DNA of 64,000 nt from Chelydra serpentina (lineage: Eukaryota > Chordata > Testudines > Chelydridae): assembly GCA_037349315.1 (NCBI GenBank), contig JBAIAC010000033.1:10930001-10994000 (forward strand), in the 5' to 3' direction. Below the pieces are notes generated by a model. The model was given only the letters and a program-made list of their open reading frames with translations, had not been told where the DNA came from and searched no databases. Both the position numbers and the translations under genes were made by a program. Positions 1 to 10,780 of the stretch are shown here, piece after piece. Each line of letters begins with the position of its first letter. Position 1 is the stretch's first letter.

Positions 1-786
1 TTAAGGGGCTCCTACCTGAGTGAGTTTTAAGCTGTTCGGCTACCTTTTTCATTTTGAATTTCTGTTTTATTTCTTTAAATCTTAATATTCTTTCCTCTAC
101 AAAACAAGAAAATGTATTCCAGCCCAATCAGTGAAGGAAACATTTTAATCCTTTTATATGACCAATAGGGAATTAAATAATGCAATGAGAGTGGAGATGC
201 TTCTGAATCCATGTCACTGTGATAAACTGCAGCAGCTGGCTTTGGTGTGGAGGGTGATAGTGTGAGGTATAAACCCTCTTACCTGATCAAACCAATCAGC
301 TGTTCTGTTTCTCTAAAAGTTATTTCTCTTATGCTCTTTGCTAAAATTGAATAGTCAGTAGGGCTAGCTAGAAAACAACAATTCTGTTTTGCAAAAAATG
401 TCAGTGTTTTGAAATTTGTTTTTGTTCCACATTGGGATAAACAGGAGATCATCTGAATTTTCTCTCTCACTCACACTCACTCACACATACATCCTGGTGG
501 TTATGGAAGTCACATGGAAAGTGGGAGACAGAGGCTCAAATCCCTAACCCTGCCTGATTTGAAGACGGGACTTGAATCTGGGTCTCCCAAATCCGTGCCC
601 TAACAGTTCAGCTGTAGAGTTAGTCTGTCTGTGTCGTCTCTCCCTCCCTCCTCCCCACCCCATCCCCGACACCTACACACACCTCCATTTAAAAAAAAAA
701 TCCGTCTTGGTCCTGGGAAATGTTCCTGATTAAATTTTCAACAAAATGGAATTTTTTGCCACAGAAACATAAGAGCATAAGGATAT
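1..786. other. LRRC49 intron; degraded SINE, otherwise nothing recognised
   Basis: This is intronic DNA upstream of the first visible exon. Around 520-620 (tcaaatccctaaccctgcct, then a cttgaatctgggtctccca stretch) it resembles the reverse strand of a tRNA-derived SINE or MIR. A short cactcactcacac simple repeat sits at about 466-488. No exon is supported. Confidence 0.4.
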
Positions 787-1389
787 ACTGGCATTAGAAA
801 AGGTTCAGAGAATGGCAACTTACATGATTAGGGGGTTGGAACAGGTCCCATATGAGGAGAGATTAAAGAGGGTAGGACTTTTCAGCTTGGAAAAGAGGAG
901 ACTAAGGGGGGATATGATAGAGGTATATAAAATGATGAGTGGTATGGAGAAAGCGAATAAAGGAAAAATTATTTACTTGTTCCTATAATATAAGAACTAG
1001 GAGCCACCAAATGAAATTAATGGGCAGCAGGTTGAAAACAAATAAAGGGAAGTTCTTCTTCACACAGCGCACAGTCAACCTGTGGAACTCCTTGCCTGAG
1101 GAGGTTGTGAAGGCTAGGAATATAACAAGGTTTAAAAGAGAACTGGATAAATTCATGGAGGTTAAGTCCATTAATGGCTATTAGCCAGGGAGGGTAAAGA
1201 ATGGTGTCCCTAGCCTCTGTTTGTCACAGGGGGAGGAGGGATGATGGATGGCAGGAGAGAGATCACTTGATCATTACCTGTTAGGTTCACTCACTCCAGG
1301 GCACCTGGCATTGGCCACTGTCGGTAGACAGGATACGGGGCTGGATGGACCTTGTTCTGACCCAATACAGCCATTCTTATGTTCTTATG
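787..1389 (+). mobile_element. CR1 LINE, 3' end of reverse transcriptase plus 3' tail
   Basis: This is a truncated CR1 retrotransposon on the + strand. Conceptual translation gives the C-terminal reverse-transcriptase signature of CR1: [28 protein letters not shown], and then NLWNSLPEEVV with KRELDKFM before the stop at 1182-1184. A non-coding tail follows (gggaggagggatgatggatg) and it ends in the CR1-type octamer repeat ttcttatgttcttatg (1374-1389). The reading frame is broken near 965-990, so it is a dead 5'-truncated copy. Confidence 0.88.
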
Positions 1390-2284
1390 ATGTTAGAGTG
1401 AAAGATATGTCCACTTTAATTCTTCATCTTCTTAAGAATGGTACACTGTCTCACAAGAGAAATGAAGATTTACGATAAATGAAGATATCTAGCAGAGAAA
1501 ACGCACAGTTGGAATTTGATATATTATCTTTGAACACAATTCAACACAGCTGTACAAGACTTTTTTTTAAAAAAAATATTAAGTAGCAGTGAGCCAACTT
1601 ATAGTTTGTGAAAAATTGAGCCCTACCTCTCCAGAAGTTAGCACATTCGATGCTGATTAGTTGAAAAAAAAAAAAGTGTTCTTCCAGATATCTGGGTCTG
1701 GGCTATAATTTATTTTAATACCACCAGAATTAGTCACTTTAAAATGTTAGATTTCCTTCAGGCCAGAAGAAGCTGGGAATGTTGTGAGGCTATTAGGCTT
1801 AAGTGTCTGGCTGATCTTCAAAACTTGAGTAGTGCAGGTCAATCAAAAGAGGTTTTGACAGGCTCTTTCTAAGGAGCAATAACCTGCCCTATCAGGAAGT
1901 AGTCAAAATGTGTGGCCTGTGTGTATAGCAGACACAGATTGTCTTACTGCAGGGCTAAGAAAATGCCCTGTTGGGTAAAAATGATTCTTGCTTGGTAGAA
2001 ATAAATCAGGCCTAAGTGATGGTCCCTGAAAGAATCAGAGAAAAAACAATAACTGACTCCTATAAATGGCTGTCCACAGCACCGTGACATATTATTGCTT
2101 CAATATGACAAGATGGGTCAAGGGGGGTGTAGCAGTGTGGGACTCATCCGGCGGCGCCTCCTGCTGATTGTCCGGGAATTAGCTCTTCCAGCCCAGAGCA
2201 CCCTCTTCAGGTCACTGTCCTGCTCGCCGTTGGCCCCATGTCCCTCCCGGACCCTTTGACTGGGTGCTGCCCCCTGGCAATGAC
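1390..2284. other. Intron, nothing recognised
   Basis: AT-rich intronic sequence with A and T runs near 1561-1580 and 1662-1675. The part from about 2130 to 2280 is richer in G+C but has no open frame or repeat that I recognise. Confidence 0.4.
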
Positions 2285-2287
2285 TTA

Positions 2288-2579
2288 GGGCTGGTCTACA
2301 CTAACCCCCCAATTCGAACTAAGATACGCAACTTCAGCTACGTGAATAACGTAGCTGAAGTCGAACTATCTTAGTTCGAATGAAAAGGTACTAACCTGGG
2401 GTCCACACGTGGCGCGCAGGCTCCCCCGTCGACTCCGCCTACTCCGTCGAGCTGGATTACCAGCGTCGACGGGGGAGCACTTCCTGGTTCGATTTATCGC
2501 GTCTAGACAAGACGCGATAAATCGAACCCAGAACATCGATCCGACGCCTCCGATCCAGCCGGTAAGTGTAGACCTACCC
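2288..2579 (+). mobile_element. PIF/Harbinger MITE with two internal hairpins (copy 1)
   Basis: The element is 292 bp and is flanked by TTA on both sides (2285-2287 and 2580-2582), the usual 3-bp Harbinger target duplication. The left end is gggctggtctacactaac, and the right end in reverse reads gggtaggtctacacttacc. Inside are two strong palindromes: one around taacgtagctgaagtcgaa (about 2312-2382), and gcgtct/agacgc arms within ttcgatttatcgcgtc (about 2488-2527). There is no coding capacity. Two sister copies lie at 6132-6416 and 20973-21268. Confidence 0.9.
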
Positions 2580-2582
2580 TTA

Positions 2583-3217
2583 GTATCGTCATCTCTAAGC
2601 CAAGTAATGTCTTGGTCAGAAAACATGGTATAGGGTTTTTAAGTGGTGAATGATGTAATTTATAGGAAAAAATGAAACTGCCTATTTCAACATTTATGGT
2701 TAATAGCATTATTATCCCTGTTTCTTTGGTTTTGTCGTCCTTGTGTTTGATCTTAACACATGGTTTGATCCTGCAAACAATTACCAATGTAATGGGATTA
2801 GTTGCATGAGAAATTATTCATGTTGGAACGAGCCCTTAGTTTTGTTCCCTGAATTTGAATGTAAAGTCATTTGAGCAAATGCATATGTTGAAGTTCTGTT
2901 TGTAGCAACCAACACCAGCACAAAATAGTCAAACATTTGAGCCACAATTTTAAAATGATTGCTAATTTTGGGTGCCACAGAGTTGGGGTGCCCAGCTCCA
3001 GTGACACTGTACATCCACATTATTTGATGGTATTTATAGCATCTCTGAAAATCAGGGTCTAGGTATCTCAAGTTGGAAACCCAAAATTAGTGGATATTTT
3101 TGAGAGGTTAGGCTTTGGTACTTTGGTAGGACTTCTGGAATATTAATATTCAATTTAATCAAATGCCCCAAAAGATATCTTCTCTTTTATATTACATCTG
3201 TTTGTTTCCCCTCACAG
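2583..3217. other. Intron, nothing recognised
   Basis: Unique-looking intronic sequence up to the acceptor of the 3218 exon. No repeat or open frame stands out. Confidence 0.4.
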
Positions 3218-3455
3218 GTCTCTTGACACAATACTGAGCAATGCTGTACAAGGCTTATCTGTCCTCGATTCTCACTTAGTCGAAGTGGAGGGAGACACTC
3301 TTTACTTGTATGGTTCTGGAGCACTGGAATCCCTGGATCGAAACTGGAGCGTTCAGACAGCTGGAACCGTCACCACAGTCTCCTTTATGTTCATAGAATT
3401 TGATGAAATTATTCAAGTGCTACCAAAATTGAAGATCAGATTTCCTAATTCTGTG
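3218..3455 (+). CDS. LRRC49: LRRC49 coding exon (first of five in the window)
   Basis: This exon follows a good acceptor (ctcacag at 3211-3217) and ends at a gtaag donor (3456). It begins with the last base of a split codon and then gives 79 codons, starting SLDTILSN and ending IRFPNSV. The joined product of the five exons matches my recollection of the C-terminal part of LRRC49, a leucine-rich-repeat protein of about 690 residues in human. LRRC49 is a non-catalytic subunit of the tubulin polyglutamylase complex with TTLL1, TPGS1, TPGS2 and NICN1, which adds glutamate side chains to axonemal, centriolar and neuronal microtubules. The N-terminal LRR part lies upstream of this window; this exon holds the region just after it. 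Orthology rests on recognised sequence, not a search, and the only serious alternative is a close LRR paralogue. Confidence 0.87.
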
Positions 3456-3778
3456 GTAAGACATTTTCTCTGAGACGTCAACAGTCTGAATAGCTACAGA
3501 ATATTTGGATGATCTTTACTAACACCTTCTTTTGGTCAAGTAACATTTACTTTTCAGCTTATTATCACTTATGTATATGAATTTGGGTTATTTGTATAAC
3601 TCCTCAGATTTGTCTAAATTGTACTTTTGACTTGATAAGGCCTTCTTGATTGAGCAAGAGACTTGAGTCAGAATTCTCAAAGGGGATTGAGGGATTCCTC
3701 TTAGGTTAGAAATTTATTTCCGACGCAAACATTTCTTTTGGCCCTTCATAAAATAGGAAAGGGTTGCTAAATTGTGAG

Positions 3779-4942
3779 TGTAACGGTGTACCCCATAAGG
3801 CTTTATGGGGAGAGGCTGATAAATGTATACATGATGTAACTGGGATATGTTTTATGCTACATGTGCCATGTAACATATCTCTGTTAAAGTTATGACCTAC
3901 TGAATCTATTCCTCCTGTTTGTATGCATGTATCATTGTTGTAGTTGGAGTTATGAATATTGGTTTTATATTTGCTGGTTTTGTACATAGCCTTTGTAAGA
4001 GCCTGGGATCATGTCTTGAGAAAGGTATGTGCATGTAAAGAGACCAATCAAGAAACCCTTACACAGACAATAGGAGGTGCAGACCCCAATCCACATTTGG
4101 GCCTGGCCAGGAATGCAACTGGCTGGACTGGTTAGGGTGCATGGACATGTGACTTGCCCATGTGATCCCAAAACTCCAGGGTAAGATGATGCTACACAGG
4201 GAGTGGGGGAGAGGCTATAAAAAAGCTTGGAAGACCCCTCCATGTTGTCTTCAGCTGGCTAAAGAGAGAGGCTCTCCACCCCCCAAAGACATACCTGAAA
4301 AAGACTGAACAAAGGACAAAGACAGTATGGGGTGTGAGTGATTGCTGGACCCAGGCTATGAGTTCTACAGCCTGTAAAAGGAAGAATCTGGAGCTGGTGA
4401 GGTATTTATATCTGTGTTAAGTTTGATTAGACATAGATGTGCGTGTTTTATTTTATTTTACTTAGTAATTCACTTTGTTCTGCCTGTAACTACTTGGAAT
4501 CACTTATTTCCTACTTTCTGTACTTATTAAAATCACTTTTTACTTTTTAAGTTACCTGGAGTACGAGTTGGTACCTGGGGAGGGCAAACAGCTGTGCATA
4601 TCTTTCTATCTTTGAAATAGAAGGCGAACTATTTATGAGTTTACCCTGTATAAGCTTCATACAGGGTAAAACGGATTTATTAAGGGTTTGAACCTCATTG
4701 GGAGTTGGGCACCTGGGTGTCAAAGGCAAGCCAACTTCCTGAGCTGCTTCCAGGAGCCTTACAGTTGTTAGGGGACGTGGTTTGGACCTGGGTCTGTGTT
4801 TGCAGCAGATCAGTGGATCTGGCTCAAAACAGACAGGATTCCAGAGTCCCAAGCTGGAAGGGGCAGGGAAGCAGGGGCAGAAGTAGCCTTGGCACACCCG
4901 CTGGCAGCACCAAGGTGGTTTCTGTGATACCAACCCATCACA
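3779..4942 (+). mobile_element. Solo LTR of an ERV or Gypsy-type retroelement
   Basis: A 1164-bp unit begins TG (tgtaacggtgtacc) and ends CA (caacccatcaca), flanked by a perfect 5-bp duplication gtgag at 3774-3778 and 4943-4947. A TATA box (tataaaaaa, 4216-4224) and an ATTAAA poly(A) signal (4526-4531) lie in the order expected for U3-R-U5. No gag, pol or env sequence is present, so recombination between the two LTRs probably removed the body. Five-bp duplications fit ERV-L-like or Gypsy elements; I cannot choose from this alone. Open frames across it (such as 4547-4990 on the minus strand) are chance. Confidence 0.85.
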
Positions 4943-4947
4943 GTGAG

Positions 4948-6128
4948 ATGGAAATACAATACTTTTACATTGTTGTTCCGTTATTTCCATGTATCAAGAA
5001 GTATTTGTTTGTGTATCAAGGCCAGCATCTGAGCACCTGCAGACAGACTCAGAGGTGGTGCTGGGTAAGCAAAGAACTCTCTGGAGTTCTGTGATTCTTG
5101 CTCAACTGAAAAAACGTAAATGTGCAAAGTCTCTGGCCACATTCCCTTCAGGCAATATGGGTCTGTAAAATCAGAGCAAACAACATAAAACTAACTAGAA
5201 CAGCATAAACAGATAGGCTCATATGCCTTCATAGCTTCCTGTCTTGGTTTCTGGTCAACAAGCCTCTGTCTCTCCTTCTCATAAAGATACCCCATGCTTT
5301 TTTTGGAAGGTTCTGAGATTAATTGAGCCTACTTGCTTCAGCTCAGACAGGTATTTCCAGCTATGACTTCAAAATCCCCGCAAAGATTTTAACCCCTCAG
5401 AACCTCATTCTGCTTTCTGGCTCATCATGGCCTCCTTTTAGGGGTGCTACTGAAGCAGTGCTGGAAGGAGCCGAAGAATGTCTTGCTTATTTCCTTGCTT
5501 ACAGTGTAGAAATATCCCACTCTTTTCTGTCTATACAAAATTTAAACAAATCTTGTTGTTGCAACACTTCTACAGAGGGGTGTGGGCTTTTGCCCCTCTT
5601 ACTGCTAATGACTCAATTTAAACCCAAGGAATCACCATGATGGTATAATAAATATGTGTGATAAACCAATCATCCAAAAAACTGGGGAATTGGGTCCTAT
5701 ACACTTGTAACTTAATCAAAACAGGTAAGGCAAAGTGTCTGTCTTAAGTGACCATAGCATTATACATACTTGAAAAAGTTATGGTCACACCTTTCTGAAA
5801 ACTTACAAGCCAATTAACGCCTATTGTATTTTTACATGCTTTAATACTCCCTTGATGAATTTTCATCATTTTTTTCATAACGAATACAGAATAGCTATGA
5901 CTGTGCACTTTCAATTTTCTTCACTTGAAAGAGTAAGTGCTAAGGTTTTCCCACTCGGAGACCACCAGAGGTCTGTATCACTGAGATCTCTTATTTTATT
6001 TTCCAGTTTTTATTTTAGTTTATTGGATACAAAAGAGAGAGGGCTTCTTTTTAAAGAGGGAATGCATCATGTGCCACATTGTTTTGAAGAGGTATTAAAA
6101 GCTCTACACATCAAGTGAGTCCAGTTGC
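4948..6128. other. Intron, nothing recognised
   Basis: No exon, repeat or conserved motif is recognised. Short open frames at about 5323-5640 and 5852-6118 have no recognisable product and no fitting splice context. Confidence 0.4.
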
Positions 6129-6131
6129 TTA

Positions 6132-6416
6132 GCCCAGGTCTACACTAACCCCCCCGTCGAACTAAGATACGCAACTTCAGCTACGTTAATAACGTAGCTG
6201 AAGTCGAAGTACCTTAGTTCGAACTTACCTGTGGTCCAGACGCGGCGCCCAGGCTCCCCCGTCGACTCCGCCTACTCCACTCGTCGAGCTGGATTACCAG
6301 CGTCGACGAGGGAGCACTTCCTGGTTCGATTTATCGCGTCTTAACAAGACGCGATAAATCGAACGCAGAACATCGATCCCGCGCCTCCGACGCGACGGGT
6401 AAGTATAGACCTACCC
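6132..6416 (+). mobile_element. PIF/Harbinger MITE with internal hairpins (copy 2)
   Basis: The element is 285 bp, flanked by TTA (6129-6131 and 6417-6419). The left end is gcccaggtctacactaac and the right end in reverse is gggtaggtctatactta. It has the same two internal palindromes as copy 1 (around taacgtagctgaagtcgaag and ttcgatttatcgcgtc). It differs from copy 1 by scattered substitutions, many at CpG sites. Confidence 0.9.
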
Positions 6417-6583
6417 TTAGATGGGCCCAAGAGCTGGTTAGTCATGTCTGAGGGGAATTGAAGTAGCATGGAATGGAGCTAATCTAACATTGAGCTTGAT
6501 GTCTGTAACACAGTTGTGCCCCTTACCATTATGTGTCCTCCTCAGTAAGTTTAACATAGTTCATGTCTGGTTTTTTGTTACAG

Positions 6584-6769
6584 CACCTGAAGTTTAAGGA
6601 GACAAATATTGTCATATTGCAGCAGTTTAATGCATTAGCACAGGCGCGTCGCATTGAACAGTTGACAGTCGATCCTCAGGGAAATCCAGTTGTCAACTTT
6701 ACTTTGTGGAAATACTATGTTCTGTTTAGACTGAACCATTTTAATCTGCAGAGGATAAATGGAACTGAG
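6584..6769 (+). CDS. LRRC49: LRRC49 coding exon
   Basis: The exon has exactly 62 codons in phase 0 at both ends, from HLKFKETN to LQRINGTE. It is bounded by gttacag (ends 6583) and gtaag (6770), and it reads on from the previous exon as PNSV-HLKFKE. There is no LRR motif; it is a mixed hydrophobic and charged stretch with several aromatic residues (LWKYYVLFRLNHF), suggesting a folded globular segment. The following intron (6770-16372) is the longest visible here and holds both the fold-back hAT element and the 4.9-kb Harbinger element. Confidence 0.87.
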
Positions 6770-7264
6770 GTAAGAGAAAGTAATATTATTTTAGGAATAC
6801 AAAGAACATATAACATCCCTCTCAAAATTATTCCTATAAAATGAATGCTCATTAATGTAAAGAACAGATTCTTATTTCATAAATTTATATTGATTACATA
6901 TTAAAAAAATTAATAGAGCCACTCCATTCATTCTTACGCAAAAGTAAAAAAGATGTAAATATACTTCGTCGCATAATTTACTGTGCTCTGAAGTCGTCAA
7001 ACTTAATCTGTTGGTTTTACTTATGTAGCCTCAAAATATACCTATTATTGCTATAGCTCTTGGTAATTGGAAAAGACAATTCAACCCTGTTCCTGTGTAC
7101 ATATGATAAAGAAACAGAAATCAATTTGTATTTATTTGTGTGTTTTTTTATTTTAAAGAATTCATACACTTCACCTCATCAGTTTATTGTAAAAGGTTTT
7201 CTCTGGTTTATTATAATATGTTTGAAAGGAATTTAAATATTGACACTGGAGATAGATCTATATA

Positions 7265-8770
7265 AGGGCTGTCAAGCGATTAAAAAAATTAACCGTGCAA
7301 TTAATCGCACTGTTAAATGATAGAATACCATTTATTTGAGTATTTTTGGATGTTTTCTACATTTTCAAATATATTGATTTCAATTACAAAACAGAATACA
7401 AAATGTATAGTGTTTACTTTATATTTATTTTTTATTACAAGTATTTGCACGGTAAAAAACCCCAGAAGAAACAGTATTTTTCATTTCACCTAATACAAGT
7501 ACTGTAGTGCAATCTCTTTATCATGAAAGTTGAACTTACAAATGTAGAATTATGTACAAAAACAACCTGCATTCAAAAATAGAACAATGTAAAATGTTAG
7601 AGCCTGCAAGTCCACCCAGTCCTGCTTCTTGTTCAGCCAATCGCTCAGACAAACAAGTTTGTTCACAGTTGCAGGCGATAATGCTGCCCACTTCTGGTTT
7701 ATAATGTCACCTGAAAGTGAGAACAGGTGTTCTCATGGTACTGTTGTAGCCGGCATCACAAGATATTTACATGCCAGATGCGCTAAAGATTCATATGTCC
7801 CTTCATGCTTCAACCACCATTCCAGGGGACATGTGTCCATGCTGCTGATGGATTCTGCTTAATAACAATCCAAAGCAGTGCAGACCGACGCATGTTCATT
7901 TTCATTATCTGAGTCAGATGCCACCAGCAGAAGGTTGATTTTCTTTTTTGGTGACTCAGGTTCTGTAGTTTCCGCATCGGAAAGTTGCTCTTTTAAGACT
8001 TCCGAAAGCATTCTCCACACCTCGTCTCTCAGATTTTGGATACTGCTATAACAAGAAATATATGGCAGAATGCATGCAGAACAGAGCAGGGGACATACAA
8101 TTCTCCCCCAAGGAGTTCAATCACAAATTTAATTGAAGCATTATTTTTTTAACAAGCATCATCAGCATGGAAGCATGTCCTCTGGAATGGTGGCTGAAGC
8201 ATGAAGGGCCATACGAATGTTTAGCATATCTGGCACGTAAATACCTTGCAATGCCGGCTACAAAAGTGCCATGCAGATGCCTGTTCTCACTTTCTGGTGA
8301 CATTGTAAATAAGAAGAGGGCAGCTTTATCTCTTGCAAATGTAAACAAACAGCGATTGGCTGAACAAGAAGTAGGACTGACTGGACTTGTAGGCTCTGAA
8401 GTTTTACAGTGTTTTGTTTTTCAGTGCAGTTATGTAACACAAAAAAAAATCTACATTTGTAAGTTGCACTTTAATGATAAAGAGATTGCACTACAGTACT
8501 TGTAGGAGGTGAACTGAAAAATATTATTTCTTTTGTTTATCAATTTTACAGTGCAAATATTTGTAATAAAAATAATATACACTTTGATTTCAATTCCAAC
8601 ACAGAATACAATATATATGAAAATGTAGAAAAATATTTAATAAATTTAAGTTGGTATTCTATTGTTTAACAGTGCCATTAAAACTGTGATTAATGGCGAT
8701 TAACTTTTTTAATCGCAATTAATATTTTTGAATTAATCACATGAGTTAACTGCAATTAGTCGAGAGTCCT
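7265..8770. mobile_element. Fold-back hAT transposon relic
   Basis: The ends are inverted: agggctgtcaagcgattaa at the left, and aggactctcgactaattg reading in from the right. The flanks tctatata and aatatata agree at 6 of 8 bases, a worn 8-bp duplication. Two arms of about 600 bp, 7265-7862 and 8160-8770, are reverse complements of each other. Each encodes the same hAT C-terminal (dimerisation) region: PLEWWLKHEG, then ARKYLAMPATKVP and LFSLSGDIV. The + arm reads cleanly at 8167-8349, and the minus arm carries an in-frame stop. The centre (7863-8160) encodes, on the minus strand, the region just before it. Confidence 0.78.
8167..8505 (+). pseudogene. hAT transposase C-terminal dimerisation domain fragment
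   Basis: The open frame begins MEACPLEWWLKHEGPYECLA and continues through LARKYLAMPATKVP and LFSLSGDIVNKKRAALS. This is the order and spacing of the hAT family C-terminal dimerisation domain, which ends family transposases such as those of Charlie/Tip100-type elements. It lacks the zinc finger, the RNase H-like core and the catalytic residues, so it is inactive. Past about codon 60 the frame drifts into the element tail. The minus-strand twin at about 7640-7862 has the same domain with a stop after MPATTVP. Confidence 0.72.
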
Positions 8771-9122
8771 AATATATAAGCATACTTGACAGATGGTTTT
8801 AGTACAGCACATTATTATTTATATAGTATTTTTTAACTCCAGGTACAGCATATACATAAGATCTCAAATATTTTCTTCATGACACCATTCCATCAAATGG
8901 AACCCTTGTTTTTTTTTACCTTTTACACAAAATCATTAATTGTTTAAAGTGAAAAGAAAGGGAGTCCATTAATACTGGTATACATCTGCACCTTGTGTAC
9001 CCATTTGCACCAGTGCAAAATGGATGTAAAAGCTACCATCTGATCTGGATAAATTATACATCTGTCATGGACCCAGGGCTCAATCAAGCAAGGTGCTGAG
9101 AACTATAGCCCTGATACAACAC
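8771..9122. other. Intron spacer, nothing recognised
   Basis: About 350 bp separate the hAT relic from the Harbinger element. There is no exon and no clear repeat. Confidence 0.4.
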
Positions 9123-9503
9123 TTAGGGTATGTCTACACTACGAGAGTAGTTCGATTTTACTTAAACCGAATTTGTGAAACCGATATTACAGATTCGAAT
9201 ATGTGTATCCACACTAAGGACAGTAATTCGACTTTGTGAGTCCACAGTAACGGGGTAAGCGTCGACATTGCAAGCGGTGCACTGTGGGTAGCTATCCCAC
9301 AGTTCCCGCAGTCCCCGCTGCCCATTGGAATTCTGGGTCGAGCACCCAATGCCTGCTGGGGCAAAAAGTGTGTCCCGGGTGGTTTTGGGTAACTGTCGTC
9401 ATTCAACCCTCACGCCCGCCCTCCCTCCGTGAAAGCGGTGGCAGGCAATCATTTCGCGCCCTTTTCTAGTGATTGACAGCACGGACGACACAGCACCGCG
9501 AGC

Positions 9504-10780
9504 ATGGAGCCCGCTGCGATCATCGCTGCAGTTATGGCCGTTGTCAACACCTCGGGCCTTATCGTCCACCTTTTTCAGAGGCAGATGCTTAGAAATTGTG
9601 TGAGGAGGCTATGGCAGTGCGGTGAGGACATTGACTCTGAGACGGGCACAGACCTCTCACAAAGCACGGGATCCCACACCCTGGACATCATGGTGGCACT
9701 GGGTCATGTTGATGCAGTGGAACGGCGATTCTGGGCCCGGGAAACAAGCACAGACTGGTGGGACCGCATAGTGCTGCAGTGCTGGGATGAATCACAGTGG
9801 CTGCGAAACTTTCGGATGCGTAAGGGCACTTTCCTGGAACTTTGTGAGTTGCTGTCCCCTGCCCTGAAGCGCCAGGACACCAGGATGCAAGCAGCCCTGA
9901 CAGTCCAGAAGCGAGTGGCCATAGCCCTCTGGAAGCTTGCAACAGCTACCGGTCAGTCGCGAATCAATTTGGAGTGGGCAAATCTACTGTGGGGGTTGCT
10001 GTGATGCAAGTAGCCAACGCAATCGTTGAGCTGCTGCTCTCAAAGGTAGTGACCCTGGGAAACGTGCAGGTGATCATAGGTGGCTTCGCTGCGATGGGAT
10101 TCCCAAACTGTGGTGGGGCTATAGATGGAACTCACACCCCTATCCTGGGACTGTACCACCAGGGCAGCCAGTACATTAACCGAAAGCGCTACTTTTCAAT
10201 GGTGCTGCAAGCACTGGTGGATCATAAGGGACGTTTTACCAACATCAACGTCGGATGCCCGGGCAAGGTTCATGATGCTCGTGTTTTCAGGAACTCTGGT
10301 CTGTTTAGACGGCTGCAGGAAGGTATTTACTTCCCGGACCATAAAATAACTGTTGGGGATGTGGAGATGCCTATAGTGATCCTTGGGGACCCTGCCTACC
10401 CGCTAATGCCCTGGCTCATGAAGCCGTACTCAGGTGCCCTAGACAGTGAAAAGGAGCTCTTCAACTGCCGTCTGAGCAAGTGCAGAATGGTGGAGGAGTG
10501 TGCTTTTGGATGTCTGAAGGGGAGATGGAGAAGCTTACTGACTCGCTCTGATCTCAGCAAAACCAATGTCCCCATTGTTATTGCAGCTTGCTGTGTGCTC
10601 CACAATCTCTGTGAGAGCAAGGGGGAGACATTTATGGCGGGGTGGGAGGTTGAGGCAAATTGCCTGTCTGCTGATTACGCGCAGCCAGACACCCGGGCGA
10701 TTAGAAGAGCCCAGTGGGACGCGCTGCGCATCCGGGAAGCTTTGAAAGCTAGCTTCCAGACTGACCAGGGTAACCAGTGA
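9504..10780 (+). pseudogene. Harbinger DDE transposase (HARBI1-like), one frameshift
   Basis: The product starts MEPAAIIAAVMAVVNTSG and would be about 425 residues. It has a helical N-terminal part (WLRNFRMRKGTFLELC), a helix-turn-helix around the break (SVANQFGVGKSTV), then the DDE_4 nuclease. The first Asp is in GGAIDGTHTPI, the second in GKVHDARVF, and the acid is probably the Glu of MVEECAFG just before LKGRWRSL. The family motif DPAYPLMPWLMKPY is present. The frame is lost at about 9949/9950, where one base appears to be missing between ATAT and RSVANQF; the 9504 frame then ends at 10004. In this superfamily the transposase needs the Myb-like partner for nuclear entry and end binding. 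TGA is at 10778-10780. Confidence 0.9.

Noticed and set aside
762..784. Possible inverted CR1 octamer tail (acataagagcataagg) before the CR1 at 787
   Set aside because: Too short and too diverged to separate from chance, though it would make sense as a relic of an opposing CR1.
4547..4990. 147-codon minus-strand open frame
   Set aside because: It lies almost wholly inside the solo LTR, on the strand opposite to its promoter motifs, and shows no known domain.
7629..7862. Plus-strand frame containing MSPESENRCSHGT
   Set aside because: It is the antisense of the hAT dimerisation domain; a nearly identical antisense frame occurs at 8121-8348 on the minus strand.
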